Positions 49,875 to 60,812 of a DNA stretch of 64,000 bases are shown one piece after another. The translations under genes were made by a program, and so were the position numbers. Position 1 is the stretch's first letter. Each line of letters begins with the position of its first letter. This stretch comes from Ipomoea triloba. Taxonomy: Eukaryota > Streptophyta > Magnoliopsida > Solanales > Convolvulaceae. The notes beneath the pieces were generated by a model that searched no databases, had not been told where the DNA came from, and saw only the letters and a list, made by a program, of their open reading frames with translations. The stretch is from contig NC_044919.1 in NCBI RefSeq assembly GCF_003576645.1, positions 30,322,222 through 30,386,221 on the forward strand. Reading direction: 5' to 3'.

Positions 49875-52800
49875 TGGATGGTCCTAAAGCAGTTATACAC
49901 GACATAAGTTCGGACGAGGAAGAGGCTACCGGCGAGAGAAGCGGTGTCGGCGCTGATGACTATGACTGGTTAGCGAGACTTCTCGAGGACGACAAGGGAC
50001 TTTCCGATGATTCCGATGATGTGGTCGTGGTGGGCGAGGTTGTTTTGAACTCCAGGCAGACTGTGAAGTCCTCGAGTACAGTCTCTAAAGACTCGGCGAA
50101 AGCTGTGGACGATGATGACGGTGATTGTGTGGTATTGGAGGGAGATCCAGATAAGCCGGTTACTATAGATAATGATGAGGAACGGGATGATGATTCTGAT
50201 GAAATACAAGTTGTTAGCGAAAAGGGTCAGGTAATGGAACTCAAGTTTCAAGTTTTTTTTTCCTCTGTTAGAAAAGAAAGAGAAATAATAGCTAAAAGAA
50301 TCATATAGACCAGTTGGAAATGGTAGTGTAATTTGAGTTTATACTTTATAATGCTAAATATGATACATGGTAGTAGGGAATGGTGGCCTAGCTGAATTTC
50401 TGATGCTACATTGACAGCGGCATATAGAAGACAGGAAGGCTAAATCCATTGCAGCAAGAAATGCTGCTTTTGTGTTTAAAAAGGCTGGAATTTAGCCTAG
50501 TAAATTTCCTGCTCTTTTATTCTTTTATTGACATAATTGTCTTGTTTCTCACCTTTGCTGTGGTACGAGGATGAGATATTTACCAATTATACAACATATA
50601 TGTATGATTTATTTCTTAAAATTCACCTTTTATAGACTAGTTCGATATTTTGATGAATTTCACAATAAAATGTCTGTCATGTCATTATGTCTGGCGCTAT
50701 GTTGTAAAGTATTGCTACTCACTGATTTTGAATCATATGAGTTCCAGCATGATTTTCTCTTAATCTCTTTTATAGCTCAAGTTGTTGATTTAGCAGTTAT
50801 GGTTCCTGGAATCGTGCTTGGCTGTGCTTTCAGGACTAGTGTTGCATTATACAAGCGATAAGCAAATCTGATGTAGTACCAACTTTGGGGTGCTCTTCTT
50901 TGAACAGATATTCTAACTAATGATACTCTTCTTTCTACCTTATCTTGTTTCTTCCTTCAGTTAAATCCACACTGATGATATCCCTTGGGACCCTGTGACT
51001 GTGGTACATTGCAAACTATTCTATTTATAATTGGGAGGAGTGGATTATATGTCCTATGATAAAACTTGAGATTGAAGTACTCGGTCTGACATTGAGACTA
51101 ATATAAACTGTGTTATTCAATATTCATTCTTCATGGCAGCTACCCTATGTATTGCCCCATTTTCATTGGGAATGGGTATTATAAATAGTTTCCTTTTTTT
51201 CCCCTCATGGTTTGGAGCACTTTGATAATCTGTTCCTCAATCATACCCAAGTTGTTTTTAAATTACAATCTGACTTGAGATATGCTGAAATAGGTTTTTT
51301 TTAGTAAGTTCTGACTTGGCTCTAAGGAATGATACTAATGTAACAACTTTATCTCATAATTTGAGTTTAAAAAGTCTTCATTAGAATTATTATCTCATTG
51401 CTCTCATTCCTCTTTGTAGGTTGCTTGTAGAGATTATCCTCATCCACGGCATCATTGCGCAAAATTTCCTTTTGCTTCTACTCCACATGACAGCTACTGT
51501 GACCAGGCATCTACTTCCTCTTTTCCTTGTCCTTTGTAGACTTATCTCATTGCTTCCTAGTTTCAAGTATACATTATGCTTTTCTGATTGCTGCTTTTCT
51601 TGATTGCAGTGCCATTGTTATGTCTGTGACTCTCTTGCTCCTTGTGGGTATTGGGGAAATGGCAGTTCTAATATGGACCACTGTCATGCCACTGATAAAG
51701 ATGAATTTTGGAAAGCCAAGAGACAAAACACTAAGAAAAACAATGTCGTACTAGCAGCTCCTAGTGGCGTGGATGCTAGGGTCTCGGTTCCACTGCCCTT
51801 GGTGAACCAGTCTCCATTGCCTCCTCAGCTGGTGTCCTGTAATGTAACACAGAATCAGGCCTTCACCCACTGCCCTATTCGTCCCTGTTCAGTGTCGGTC
51901 AGTCCTGGAACGCCAAATATTACAAGGCAACAAGGAAGCCTACCGCCTGGATTTAGTGTTCCAAACCGTCTGCCTGGATACATTATTCCAAGAAGCAAAT
52001 TTCAAGACCATTTGGTCTCCCAGCAAATTCGCAATGGGTATAGAAATGGAATCTCAACTGATAGAAGACCGAATACTTGTCAAGTTGGCCCCCATCTTAT
52101 TTATTCTCGCACAGCATTTAAGAGGACTGGATCAGCTTCACTACCTTTAACATCTCCAAGACATGGGAACACTTCATCCCACAATCATCACAGGCCTCCA
52201 CTTGATAGGAGTCTTTCTCTGGGCCCAAGGTATGTAGATTGCCGTAGCTGGATGGCTCCAGTTACAGACACTAATCCGGGGTCCTTCCCAATAGACCTCG
52301 GCTGGATTCCATCCAATCCAGTGTCTTCCCAACCACAACTATCTGTGCAGCCGAGCCTGGAAAGTGAGTCTGTGAATTATTTACCATCTGGACCTCAAAT
52401 TTTCTCCCAGCCACAGGTGAATGGTGCAGATTCGTTGCTTTCAGAGTCTCAAGTGTTCTCTCCATCCCCAAACTATGCTAATCCTATGTCTTCTCAACCT
52501 CGAGTTCCTTATCAACCAGCTGTGGAAAGAACATTCACTGACTGTTATCCATCTGAAATTCGTTCCTCCTCCCAGCATGTGAATGGTGTATATGAAAACT
52601 CAGTACCCTCTGATCCCCAAACATTGTTTCAGCCATATGTAGAGAGTAACTCTATGGACACAGCTCTACATAGCCAGGCATCTGAACATCCAAATGGGGT
52701 AAACAATTTTGAGAATCCAATGCATCCCAGACCTGAACTGGCCTACCAGGCAAAAGGGCCCTACTCTAACAATCTAGCCCCGTATGAAGCTACAGTTGAT

Positions 52801-53193
52801 TGTCAGCTATCTGCAGCGCCCTGTATGACCAGTAACTGTGAGAATACTGATCAACTTGAATCGTCTGCTGCACGTATTTCTTTAGATAGCCAAAATATTT
52901 CCCATCCAGCAAACCAAACTCAAAATGCTTATGTGCCAGATATTGCATCTCTTGACTTTAGTAGGGAGGTTCCATTCTGTGAAATCAATGAACCTCATGT
53001 AGCATCAGCGGACAAGTTCTTACTCGCACCAGACCCCAACAGTCAGTTAGCTGAGAACTCATCTCCCAGTGCATTGGACTTACATTTCGATAATTGGATG
53101 TTTGAAGACCCAGTTGTTCCGAGGGTTATAGAAGTTTCTGTGCCTCTGGGATTGAATGCATACTCTCCTGAACCTGCCCCTCTCTGGGATTGA
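49874..53193 (+). CDS. RIN13: RPM1-interacting protein 13-like (RIN13-like)
   Basis: Three exons (49874-50230, 51420-51506, 51610-53193) join in frame to 675 aa. The N-terminus is very acidic with SIM-like hydrophobic stretches (DDVVVVGEVVL, DEIQVVSEKGQ). Exon 2 and the start of exon 3 form the conserved Cys/His module VACRDYPHPRHHCAKFPF...CDQCHCYVCDSLAPCGYWG. The rest is a long Pro/Ser/Asn-rich, low-complexity tail. Arabidopsis RIN13 interacts with the NB-LRR protein RPM1 and affects resistance and cell death. The name rests on the Cys module and on gene neighbourhood, so it is moderately firm. Intron 2 appears to be GC-AG. A 38-bp tandem repeat at the 3' end shifts frame and sets the present stop. 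Confidence 0.75.
51507..51609 (+). other. GC-AG intron in the RIN13-like gene
   Basis: The conserved Cys module stays in frame only if exon 2 ends ...GACCAG at 51506, leaving GC as the first intron bases (CAG|GCATCT), with the acceptor TTGCAG at 51609. GC-AG introns are a known minor class of U2 introns. Confidence 0.6.
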
Positions 53194-53219
53194 ATGAATA
53201 CTCTCCTGAACCTGCTCCT
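53144..53219 (+). repeat. 38-bp tandem repeat at the RIN13-like stop codon
   Basis: Two near-identical 38-bp units start at 53144 and 53182 ('ctctgggattgaatg'). Because 38 is not a multiple of 3, the second unit is read in another frame and gives the TGA stop at 53191. Confidence 0.8.
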
Positions 53220-53249
53220 GTAGATTCTTGGTATCTTTTCTAATATTTG

Positions 53250-54061
53250 GCCTAAACTGGCATAATGCATCTCTGCCCTAAAATGTCTGGCATTTGTTTC
53301 TTGTCTGACTCACCATGCCATTTTAAAGGTTAGAGAAGGAGTATACACTCTAGGTTTAACCTAGGTTTCTGTTGTACTGTAGTTATGCACTTCAAGTGTA
53401 CACAGATTGCAATATCTGTATAGAGATTAGGCTCATCCAGTTGAATTGAAGAGCAAATTATTGATAAGAAATAATAGTTGTTTGTAGTTATAGCTTTTGC
53501 AATAGCACTTCATTTGTCCAGTTTGATTGCTGTCCGCCTGTCCTATTGTGGTGGTGTTGACTCCAGGAAGATGTATGCTTTTCTCATATCATGTGTAGTT
53601 TGTTGCCAACAATTAATCAATCATGTCACATTATATTTTTATTATAAGAATACAAGTCTAATAGTGAAAATTAAAGGAGGGTTATAGAGAGGATTATGCC
53701 TATTGACTCTTTTTTATTTAAATAAGTCAACTATGAGCAATTTAAACTGGTTTACCTCTCTGTAATTCTATGACAGTTGGTTTACCTCTTTGTAATTCTA
53801 TGGCAGTTAAGACCTATTCTTATAGTGGATACAAGTTTTTCACGTCAGCATTTCTTATAGTGGATACAAGTTTTTCACGTCAGCATGCCACTAAAATAAA
53901 ATAGAAATGATAACTCTTATGGCAGTTGGTTTACCTCTTTGTAATTCTATGGTAGTTAAGATCCATTCTTATAGTGGATACAAGTTTTTCACGTCAGCAT
54001 GTCACTAAAATAAAATAGAAATGATAACTCTTTACTTGCTAAATGAGTATATGGTGATCAG
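53250..54061. repeat. RIN13-like 3' flank and imperfect tandem repeats
   Basis: After the 3' UTR, about 53745-54034 holds two copies of a unit with 'ggtttacctctttgtaattc' and 'tggatacaagtttttcacg', plus an extra internal 35-bp duplication in the first copy. Non-coding. Confidence 0.7.
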
Positions 54062-54165
54062 AAGACCGGTTTTTTTTTTTACTAAGGCTCAAACCCACTC
54101 CCATCATTCATGTGGGAGTGTTAATCGGGACACCGAGTGCCACTAGACCACAAAGTCTTTGGCAA
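54062..54165 (-). mobile_element. SINE-like tRNA-derived fragment
   Basis: On the minus strand a head resembling tRNA promoter boxes, TGGTCTAGTGG (A box) and GGTTTGAGCC (B box), is followed within a few bases by 'ttagtaaaaaaaaaa'. Box sequence and spacing fit plant tRNA-derived SINEs. No cloverleaf is formed. Confidence 0.5.
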
Positions 54166-54315
54166 AATGATTAATTTATGTTTGAATAAATCCAGTTTTA
54201 TGATGACTCGTGGCAAGTTTCGATGTTTCAATATACAAGAAATGACTAATTTATGTTTGAATAAATCCAATTTTATGTTGACTCGTGGCAAGTTTCGATG
54301 CCCAATCAGACGATG
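54166..54315. repeat. 75-bp imperfect direct repeat
   Basis: Two 75-bp units start at 54166 and 54241 and differ at a few positions ('aatttatgtttgaataaatc'). Confidence 0.8.
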
Positions 54316-54589
54316 GGGTAGACCAATTCAGAATTTATAAATTTTTTTAAATTATTAAGACAATAAAATATTTTAAATTTGTTTAAATTATTAAGACAAT
54401 AAAATATTCTATAAGTAAAAGTGGTCTATTGTTGTTCTATATTTTCGAGATTCAATCATGTGACATTCTCACAAGGCCACAAGAGAGACATAAAAGTGTC
54501 ATCTGACCAAATCAACTATAAACAAATTAGTGTGCCGGATATCGACAATGAGTGTTTTTTTTTTTTTTCATTAAAAAAGTACAATTAGT

Positions 54590-54678
54590 GGCCCATATCT
54601 AGAGTTTAACGGAAGTACGCCAATTGAACTCGAGTCAAAAGCCCATTTCCAAACTTTACTTCCAGAAAGTTCGGCCCA
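54590..54678 (+). promoter_or_regulatory. site II (GCCCA) cluster upstream of the TTC4-like gene
   Basis: GGCCCAT at 54590, AGCCCAT at 54640 and GGCCCAT at 54673 fall within 90 bases, ending about 130 bases before the start codon. Such motifs mark promoters of growth-linked and housekeeping plant genes. Function inferred. Confidence 0.5.
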
Positions 54679-54810
54679 TTTTCGTTGTCGTCTTCGCAGT
54701 CTCTGTGTCACAAAGCTCGATTTCAACTTCTCCGTATTAGCAAAGCTTTTGTGGTCGGCTCGCGCGCGCTTTCTTGCATAAGCAGCAGGCAGCAGGCAGC
54801 AGGAGGAGTT

Positions 54811-57520
54811 ATGGCGTTATGGATGGAAGCAGGTTCAGAGCCAAAGACGGATACTGAAACTGCCGACCTTGATGCCATAGCTGCTCTCAAAGAGTCCACT
54901 GCCATCGAACTTAAGGTAATCTTTCTTCCCTGAAAGAAATAATACTTCTCCGACATTTTGACACCCTAATTGTCTTTCAGGAAAAGGGGAATGAGTATGT
55001 GAAGAAGGGGAAGAAGTATTATTCTGGTGCGATTGATTGCTACACCAGGGCAATCAATCAAAAGGCTTTGAGCGATGCCGAGCAATCTATTCTTCACTCC
55101 AATCGAGCTCATGTTAATCTATTCTTGGGGAATAATAGACGAGCTCTGCAGGATGCTGAGGAGGCAATCAAACTTAACCCAGCAAACGTTAAGGTTGTAA
55201 TATGGATTCTGCTGTTTGCCATACAATTAGTTTGTCCATTTTCGTGCCCGCACGAGCAGCTTAGTTTGTTCCTGAGGATAGATTGTGAGCCATTGGATCG
55301 AACTCCTGCCTCCTGGCGGGCAACTCAGTTGGTTCCTAGTGGATCCTAAGCCATAGGATCGAGCTTTGGAAGCGGTAGTGTGGGAGTTACACTCAATGTA
55401 GTTCCTTGTGGGCACCAGAAACTAGTCCTCTCACCTAATTGACCACTGAGTTACCATGATTTATCCTCCCTTGTCTTGTAGGCCGGGGTGTGGGGCAGGG
55501 CCAGGGGCGAGGGAATTTTGCCGGGGTAGTTTGTCAATTGTCTTTACTTGTTTTTCCCCTCTGCGGTGCTCTTCCTGATTATTGATGCATATTCCATTGT
55601 TTAGGCATTTTACAGAGCAGCCAAAGCATCAGTGTCACTGAATTTGTTGGTTGAAGCAAAATCATACTGTGAAAAGGGGCTTGAGCAATCCTCTTCTAAT
55701 GATGATTTGAAGAAGCTGGCCAAGCAAATTGATACTCTCAAGTATGAACAAGAACGCCGGGAAGCTGAAATTTCTAAAGCCATTGCAGCTGCTAAGGTCT
55801 ACAATTCTCACTCTTTGGAATGGGGGAAACAGTGTATTCCTCAAGCAAGAATCTCTTAGCTTGTTTTGTGAATCTATGCAGGGTCTCATCTCTGCATTTG
55901 AGGATAGAAACTTGAAGATTGGGAAGGCAATGTATCGAGAGCTTACTGGATTGAAAAAGCCAATACTAGACAAAAATAATATTCTTCACTGGCCTGTTGT
56001 TCTTCTGTATCCAGAGGTTATGTCTAGTGACTTCATTGAGGATTTCTGCGAGACAGACATGTTTTTAGCTCATCTTGACATGATATCCTTTTTGCTTAAT
56101 TCTCTGTTTGTTGTTGTTTTAATTTTTGAATGTATATTAATTTGGTATGCAGACCGTTTTCATGTGACTGAACCTTATTATGTATCTGTAATAGATTCTT
56201 GTAATCCTTAGCCTTGAAACATGTTTTCAGAAGATTGTCCTCCTTTGACATGGGATGAAGGAAATGCTTATACTCGTGATGCTCTTGAGCTGTACTGTAA
56301 GGTATGCTATTGCTTGTTCTATTTCTACCTTTGGTTTTGGAATATGGGTTTTGAAATACTGAAACAAACAGTCTGCACTGTGCTTCAAATAATATTATCA
56401 GAACTTGAGAATAATTATTAAAAAAAAAAAAAAAAACTACTCCGTAGAACATACCGTCTATATATCTCATTCTAAGGAAAACGTTTCCAGATATTACTAT
56501 AGTATTTAGCAAATCTCTTTGTGGATGGCAGTAATCTTCATTGAGCTTCAGAGCTGGATAATTTCTTTCTCTTTTAGCTAGTCAAGAATTTTGTTCTACT
56601 CTCTGAACTTACTTAAAAATGAAACCTTTGATAAAATTAAATTAGATTTATTGCTTTCGTTTACTTTATTTATGAGCTGTGTGCATATTGAAATCTTGCT
56701 ACAAATAATTGATAACTTTTGTTGGCTGCTTGGTTTTTTGTTTGTTTGTTTTTTTTTTTTTTTTTTCTTAAAGACTATGTATTGGGCTTGTCTGATAGTC
56801 AAGGTCACGAGTTTTCCTTTTATCTCCTACTCGAAGCTTTTATCTCTTTGGAGCTGGTTCTGCTTTTGTTTCTTAACGCCATACATGCTATCTGTCAGGC
56901 TGGTTCTGAAGTCCCTTTATCCAAGAAAGAACTTCTTCGTTATCTACTAGAGGGAACATCTGCTTCTCATTTGGAAAGTTTCGATGATGACGATATAAAT
57001 GCTGCTCAAGAATCAACTAGCTGTAGTACTTCACTTGGTATGTATTTCTGAATTCTCATGTTCCAAGAGAGAAGTTCTCCTTCATCACCCTACCTCAGAA
57101 CATTTCAGTCGAAAAATATTATGTTGCCCATAATGCGATCAAGGCCCAGAACCTAGGCTATTTGATTTTAGACATTAGCATATGGAGAAGGCCAAATATT
57201 TATCCTTTGATTGTTGTTATCAAATGCTGCTTGTGCTGTTTACTTTGTATCTGATTCTCGGCATTCTTCCCAGGCAATAGCCCCAAGTGGGTGAAAGTTG
57301 ATGAGAGGAGGACACTTCACGATGTACTAAAAGAACCAAATCTTGTAATCCCCGGAGTTCCTGGTATTCACAACTCCCCCCACTTTAAAGATTATAACTT
57401 GATCCTCTCTTTTTCTTCTTGTTATTCATCTATTTTCTAATGTTTGTTGCAGTGTTTTTTGTTGTTTCAAGGAAGTCCAGCTTCTATAAAACCTTCAAAT
57501 CGGGAAATTGGTCTTTCTAA
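54811..57520 (+). CDS. TTC4: TPR co-chaperone, TTC4/CNS1 type
   Basis: Eight exons (54811-54915, 54981-55193, 55605-55796, 55882-56082, 56221-56301, 56899-57037, 57274-57363, 57453-57520) join in frame to 362 aa. Residues about 36-150 form three TPR motifs (KEKGNEYVKKGKKYYSGAIDCYTRAI, LHSNRAHVNLFLGNNRRALQDAEEAI, AFYRAAKASVSLNLLVEAKSY), the type that clamps the MEEVD end of HSP90. A coiled coil follows (about 155-190), then the C-terminal 'wheel' domain with HWPVVLLYPE, DFIEDFCE and the ending VFFVVSRKSSFYKTFKSGNW. Yeast Cns1 and human TTC4 are HSP90/HSP70 co-chaperones. Intron 4 has AT-AC ends. Intron 2 contains repeat-like text. GC-rich CAG-type repeats precede the start. Confidence 0.9.
55230..55460. 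repeat. tRNA-like repeat remnant in TTC4 intron 2
   Basis: The intron carries 'ggcaactcagttggt' (A-box-like) and later 'aggatcgagcttt' and 'ggatcgaactcc' (B-box-like). It may be SINE-derived; unproven. Confidence 0.3.
56083..56220 (+). other. U12-type AT-AC intron in the TTC4-like gene
   Basis: The 138-bp intron starts ATATCCTTTT, the exact U12 donor consensus, and ends GAAAC with AC as the last two bases. A TCCTTAGC motif close to the U12 branch consensus TCCTTRAY lies 8 bases before the 3' end. Splicing here gives LDM|MFSEDCPPL, the conserved family junction; no GT donor nearby does so. Confidence 0.85.
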
Positions 57521-58460
57521 CAGGTTGCATGACCAAATTCGGTTTGTTCAATTGGTAGAATTTCACAGTGTGATCAATATCCTCCCAAACGCATTTCATG
57601 CCACCTAGTTAAATCCTTAATCCACTGTATATTAGCTACTATAGTGACACCAAAATCTTTAAGTTAGACCAGTGAGATTGCTTAATCTTGGCATTTGAAC
57701 TATCCTTTTTCATGGAAGTGTTGCAAGTTAGCCATTCAACAATTTTGACTCTTGTTAAAATGCTACAAGATTCACTAATAACTTGTGAACTCTTAACTTT
57801 GTGGTTATTAAGTCAATAACTTGATTAACTTGCTGGTTTTAGGGCTGTAATAGACTTAAATTAAGGTCAATAGGTTGTTCCCATTATAAATTAAATTTGT
57901 AATATTGTGATTACTAAGTCAACTCTGAACAATTTGGCTGAGGTTGCCTTTAAGTTTTGCCTTTTAGAGGGAGTGGATGCATTTAGGATAAAATTTGAGT
58001 AATTCAAAATAAAGTTTAGAGTCTGTTTTGGTGACAATGCGGGGATTCAGCGAGAGACGGTATTTTTTTTTTACTCATTCACTTTAAGGTGAGGATAGAT
58101 GCAACTTTTGGGCTTTGGGTTCAGGGTTCAGACCTTTATAATATGATGATATATGGAGACCCATAATTCAAATAGAATCGAGAGAAAATACAAAATAGGG
58201 GTATTGCCTTAACAATAATTATATCATGTACTCGGATTCACTTGCAAAGTAGATCAATGCCTATTTATATAATGAACATTCAGATGTAAATTGTGAACAT
58301 TCATTATTTAATATAATAATTTGCCTTGCCCCTAACACACTAGCTCCAATCTGTTTAAATTCTTGAATCGTTCAGAATCTGGTGGTGGCGAGTTGTAACT
58401 AATCCAGGAATCTCTGGTCTGTTTCATTTTTTTAGCTTTCTGGATCTCATTCTCCCCAAA
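57521..58460. other. intergenic between the TTC4-like gene and AMT1
   Basis: Downstream flank of the TTC4-like gene, then AT-rich DNA. The frame after the TAA at 57518 stays partly open but has no family features. Confidence 0.5.
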
Positions 58461-58466
58461 TATATA
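58461..58466 (+). promoter_or_regulatory. TATA box of the AMT1 gene (candidate)
   Basis: TATATA with flanking ACC lies 59 bases before the AMT1 start codon, which would give a 5' UTR of about 25-30 bases. Confidence 0.4.
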
Positions 58467-58519
58467 CCACTTCCATCGTGTACATCCAATACTCACCCTC
58501 CTCATTTCTTGATTTTCCC

Positions 58520-60016
58520 ATGGCCACTTCGACTTGCTCCGCTGTTCATCTAACCCCACTTCTCAGTGGAGCCGCCAACGCCACGGCGGCGGCTCAGTAC
58601 ATTTGCGATCAATTCAACGGCGTGGAAGACAAATTCGGCGACGCTGGCCACGCCGTCGACACCACCTTCCTCCTCTTCTCCGCCTACCTAGTCTTCGCCA
58701 TGCAGCTCGGCTTCGCTATGCTCTGCGCCGGCTCGGTGAGGGCGAAGAACACCATGAACATAATGCTGACCAATGTGATCGACGCCGCTGCCGGCGGCCT
58801 CTTCTACTTCCTCTTCGGCTTCGCGTTCGCCTTCGGCGGCCCGTCCAACGGCTTCATTGGTCGCCATAACTTCGGCCTCACGAGCCTCCCCTCGGAGTCG
58901 TTCGACTACGGCTACTTTCTCTACCAATGGTGCTTCGCCATCGCGGCCGCCGGGATCACCAGCGGATCAATCGCCGAGAGAACGCAGTTCACGGCGTATC
59001 TGTTATACTCGTCGTTGTTGACCGGGTTTGTTTACCCGGTCGTGGCTCACTGGTTCTGGTCCGGAGACGGGTGGGCCAGCCCGGCAAGAAGCGATGGGAA
59101 GCTTCTGTTTGGAACCGGAGTTATTGATTTTGCCGGTTCAGGGGTTGTTCATTTGACTGGTGCGATCGCCGGTCTTTGGGGAGCTGTAATTGAAGGCCCC
59201 CGGATCGGCCGGTTCGACCATTCCGGAAAACCGGTGGCGATCAGGGGCCATAATGGGGCGTTAGTGGTGTTAGGCACGTTTCTGTTATGGTTCGGTTGGT
59301 ACGGGTTTAACCCCGGTTCATTCATAACCATCTTCCAAGCTTACGGAAAAAGCGGCGCATATTACGGGCAGTGGAGCGCAGTCGGGAGGACGGCGGTGAC
59401 CACCACGCTCTCGGGCTGCACGGCGGCGCTAACGACGCTGTTCGGGAAAAAGGTCCTGATCGGCAACTGGAACCTAACCGACGTCTGCAACGGCCTCCTA
59501 GGCGGGTTCGCCGCCATCACGAGCGGCTGCTCGGTGGTGGATCCGTGGGCCGCCGTCGTGTGCGGCTTCGTGGCGGCGTGGGTTCTCATCGCCTGCAACA
59601 AGCTAGCCGAGAAACTCCAGTACGACGACCCCTTAGAAGCGGCACAGCTCCACGGCGGCTGCGGCGCGTGGGGGATCATATTCACCGCACTCTTCGCGAA
59701 ATCCAAGTACGTGGACGAGGTGTATCCCGGCCTGCCAGGGCGGCCGCACGGGCTGATCCTCGGCGGCGGACCCAAGCTATTAGCGGCGCATGCGGTCCAG
59801 ATTGTGGTGATTATTGGGTGGACGACTGTGACAATGGGTCCATTGTTTCTTTTTCTGCACAAATTAGAGCTTCTGAGGATATCGCACGATGATGAAATGG
59901 CGGGTATGGACCTCACCAGCCATGGCGGATATGCTTACAATGATGACGATTTTGAAGAGTCCAAGAGAAGAAGGGAGTTAGCCATGGTTCAGCAGCAGGA
60001 GGAGGAGGTGGTTTAG
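58520..60016 (+). CDS. AMT1: high-affinity ammonium transporter, AMT1 family
   Basis: Single exon, 498 aa, normal for AMT1. It moves ammonium across the plasma membrane as a trimer. Eleven transmembrane helices can be followed; signature text includes [60 protein letters not shown] and [13 protein letters not shown]. The twin pore His residues are those in VVHLTG and QLHGGCG. The cytosolic tail has [15 protein letters not shown], where Thr466 matches the regulatory Thr460 of Arabidopsis AMT1;1, whose phosphorylation closes the trimer. The end is unusual: a run of acidic, Arg and Gln/Glu residues. The start at 58520 gives [11 protein letters not shown]; an in-frame Met 42 bases upstream is not AMT-like. 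GC content and codon use are higher than in its neighbours. Which AMT1 paralogue is undecided. Confidence 0.95.
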   Translation: MATSTCSAVHLTPLLSGAANATAAAQYICDQFNGVEDKFGDAGHAVDTTFLLFSAYLVFAMQLGFAMLCAGSVRAKNTMNIMLTNVIDAAAGGLFYFLFGFAFAFGGPSNGFIGRHNFGLTSLPSESFDYGYFLYQWCFAIAAAGITSGSIAERTQFTAYLLYSSLLTGFVYPVVAHWFWSGDGWASPARSDGKLLFGTGVIDFAGSGVVHLTGAIAGLWGAVIEGPRIGRFDHSGKPVAIRGHNGALVVLGTFLLWFGWYGFNPGSFITIFQAYGKSGAYYGQWSAVGRTAVTTTLSGCTAALTTLFGKKVLIGNWNLTDVCNGLLGGFAAITSGCSVVDPWAAVVCGFVAAWVLIACNKLAEKLQYDDPLEAAQLHGGCGAWGIIFTALFAKSKYVDEVYPGLPGRPHGLILGGGPKLLAAHAVQIVVIIGWTTVTMGPLFLFLHKLELLRISHDDEMAGMDLTSHGGYAYNDDDFEESKRRRELAMVQQQEEEVV

Positions 60017-60081
60017 TCTGTAAATATATAAGTGCAGCGTATAGGAATAATTAAGGTAGAATTTTTTGTACTGATCAGATC

Positions 60082-60087
60082 AATAAA
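60082..60087 (+). terminator. AATAAA polyadenylation signal of AMT1 (candidate)
   Basis: AATAAA 66 bases after the AMT1 stop codon, in a T/A-rich 3' UTR. Confidence 0.4.
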
Positions 60088-60812
60088 TTAAACATTGTTT
60101 TGATCCAACTTAAACGTAAAAAAGACATTGAATCCCCGGGCTACTAACTTGATGTCCCTAACTTGATGTCACGACAAAAGACAATCGTGTAAAATTTTTA
60201 ATCCTAGTGAAAACATATATGAATGAGATAAAGACTTAGAATGATTGGATCCTTTGTGCACAACTTGCGAGTTACCTTCGCAGTGCTCAGGATTAATCCA
60301 CTCATGCTGAGATCACTTAAGTGTATATATAGAAAGAAGAAAGAAAACCAAACTTACTAACTATACTCTTTGCACTAAAGTCCTTGTGATCAAATGATAT
60401 AATTGACTCTTTCTATTTTAATAGGTTGACAAAATATGTACCCTGTAAGTCTGTAACTATTTGTCTAATCACCTACTTGATAATTTAACCAGTCATGACT
60501 CATGATTGCTCAAATATTTTTTTTTTTTTGACAATCATAATTAATTTTGGATATTAACTGTTCCATAAACACTGCTGGCTTGCATCCCTTGCTGGTCCAT
60601 GCTTACCAAAAGGCCTTGCCTACCTTGGGCTAAGGCCAAGGGGCAAGGGTGTCGCTTATATGAAGGTCCTCTTCGGACCTACTATGATATAGGAGATACA
60701 AGTGACTTGGTATTCGGTCCCAATCTGAGTGGTTGGCCCAAATCTGTTTGTGTTTAAAACGACAAATTGTCTTGGTCTGCAGTTGACGGTTTAAGTTGTA
60801 AAATTAACATAC
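60088..60812. other. intergenic, AMT1 downstream
   Basis: AT-rich. A GC-richer patch at about 60590-60730 holds 'ggccaaggggcaaggg' text like part of a dispersed repeat. No gene. Confidence 0.4.

Noticed and set aside
54090..54165. A tRNA gene on the minus strand
   Set aside because: A- and B-box-like motifs are present but no cloverleaf stems or acceptor pairing; a SINE fragment fits better.
56221..56230. AG acceptor at 56230 as the 3' end of TTC4 intron 4
   Set aside because: It would remove the conserved MFSE residues and break the frame; the AC end at 56220 restores the family sequence and pairs with the ATATCCTTT donor.
58534..59916. Antisense and offset frames over AMT1, up to 184 codons
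   Set aside because: GC-rich codon bias of AMT1 keeps other frames open; Arg/Glu-rich translations have no family features.
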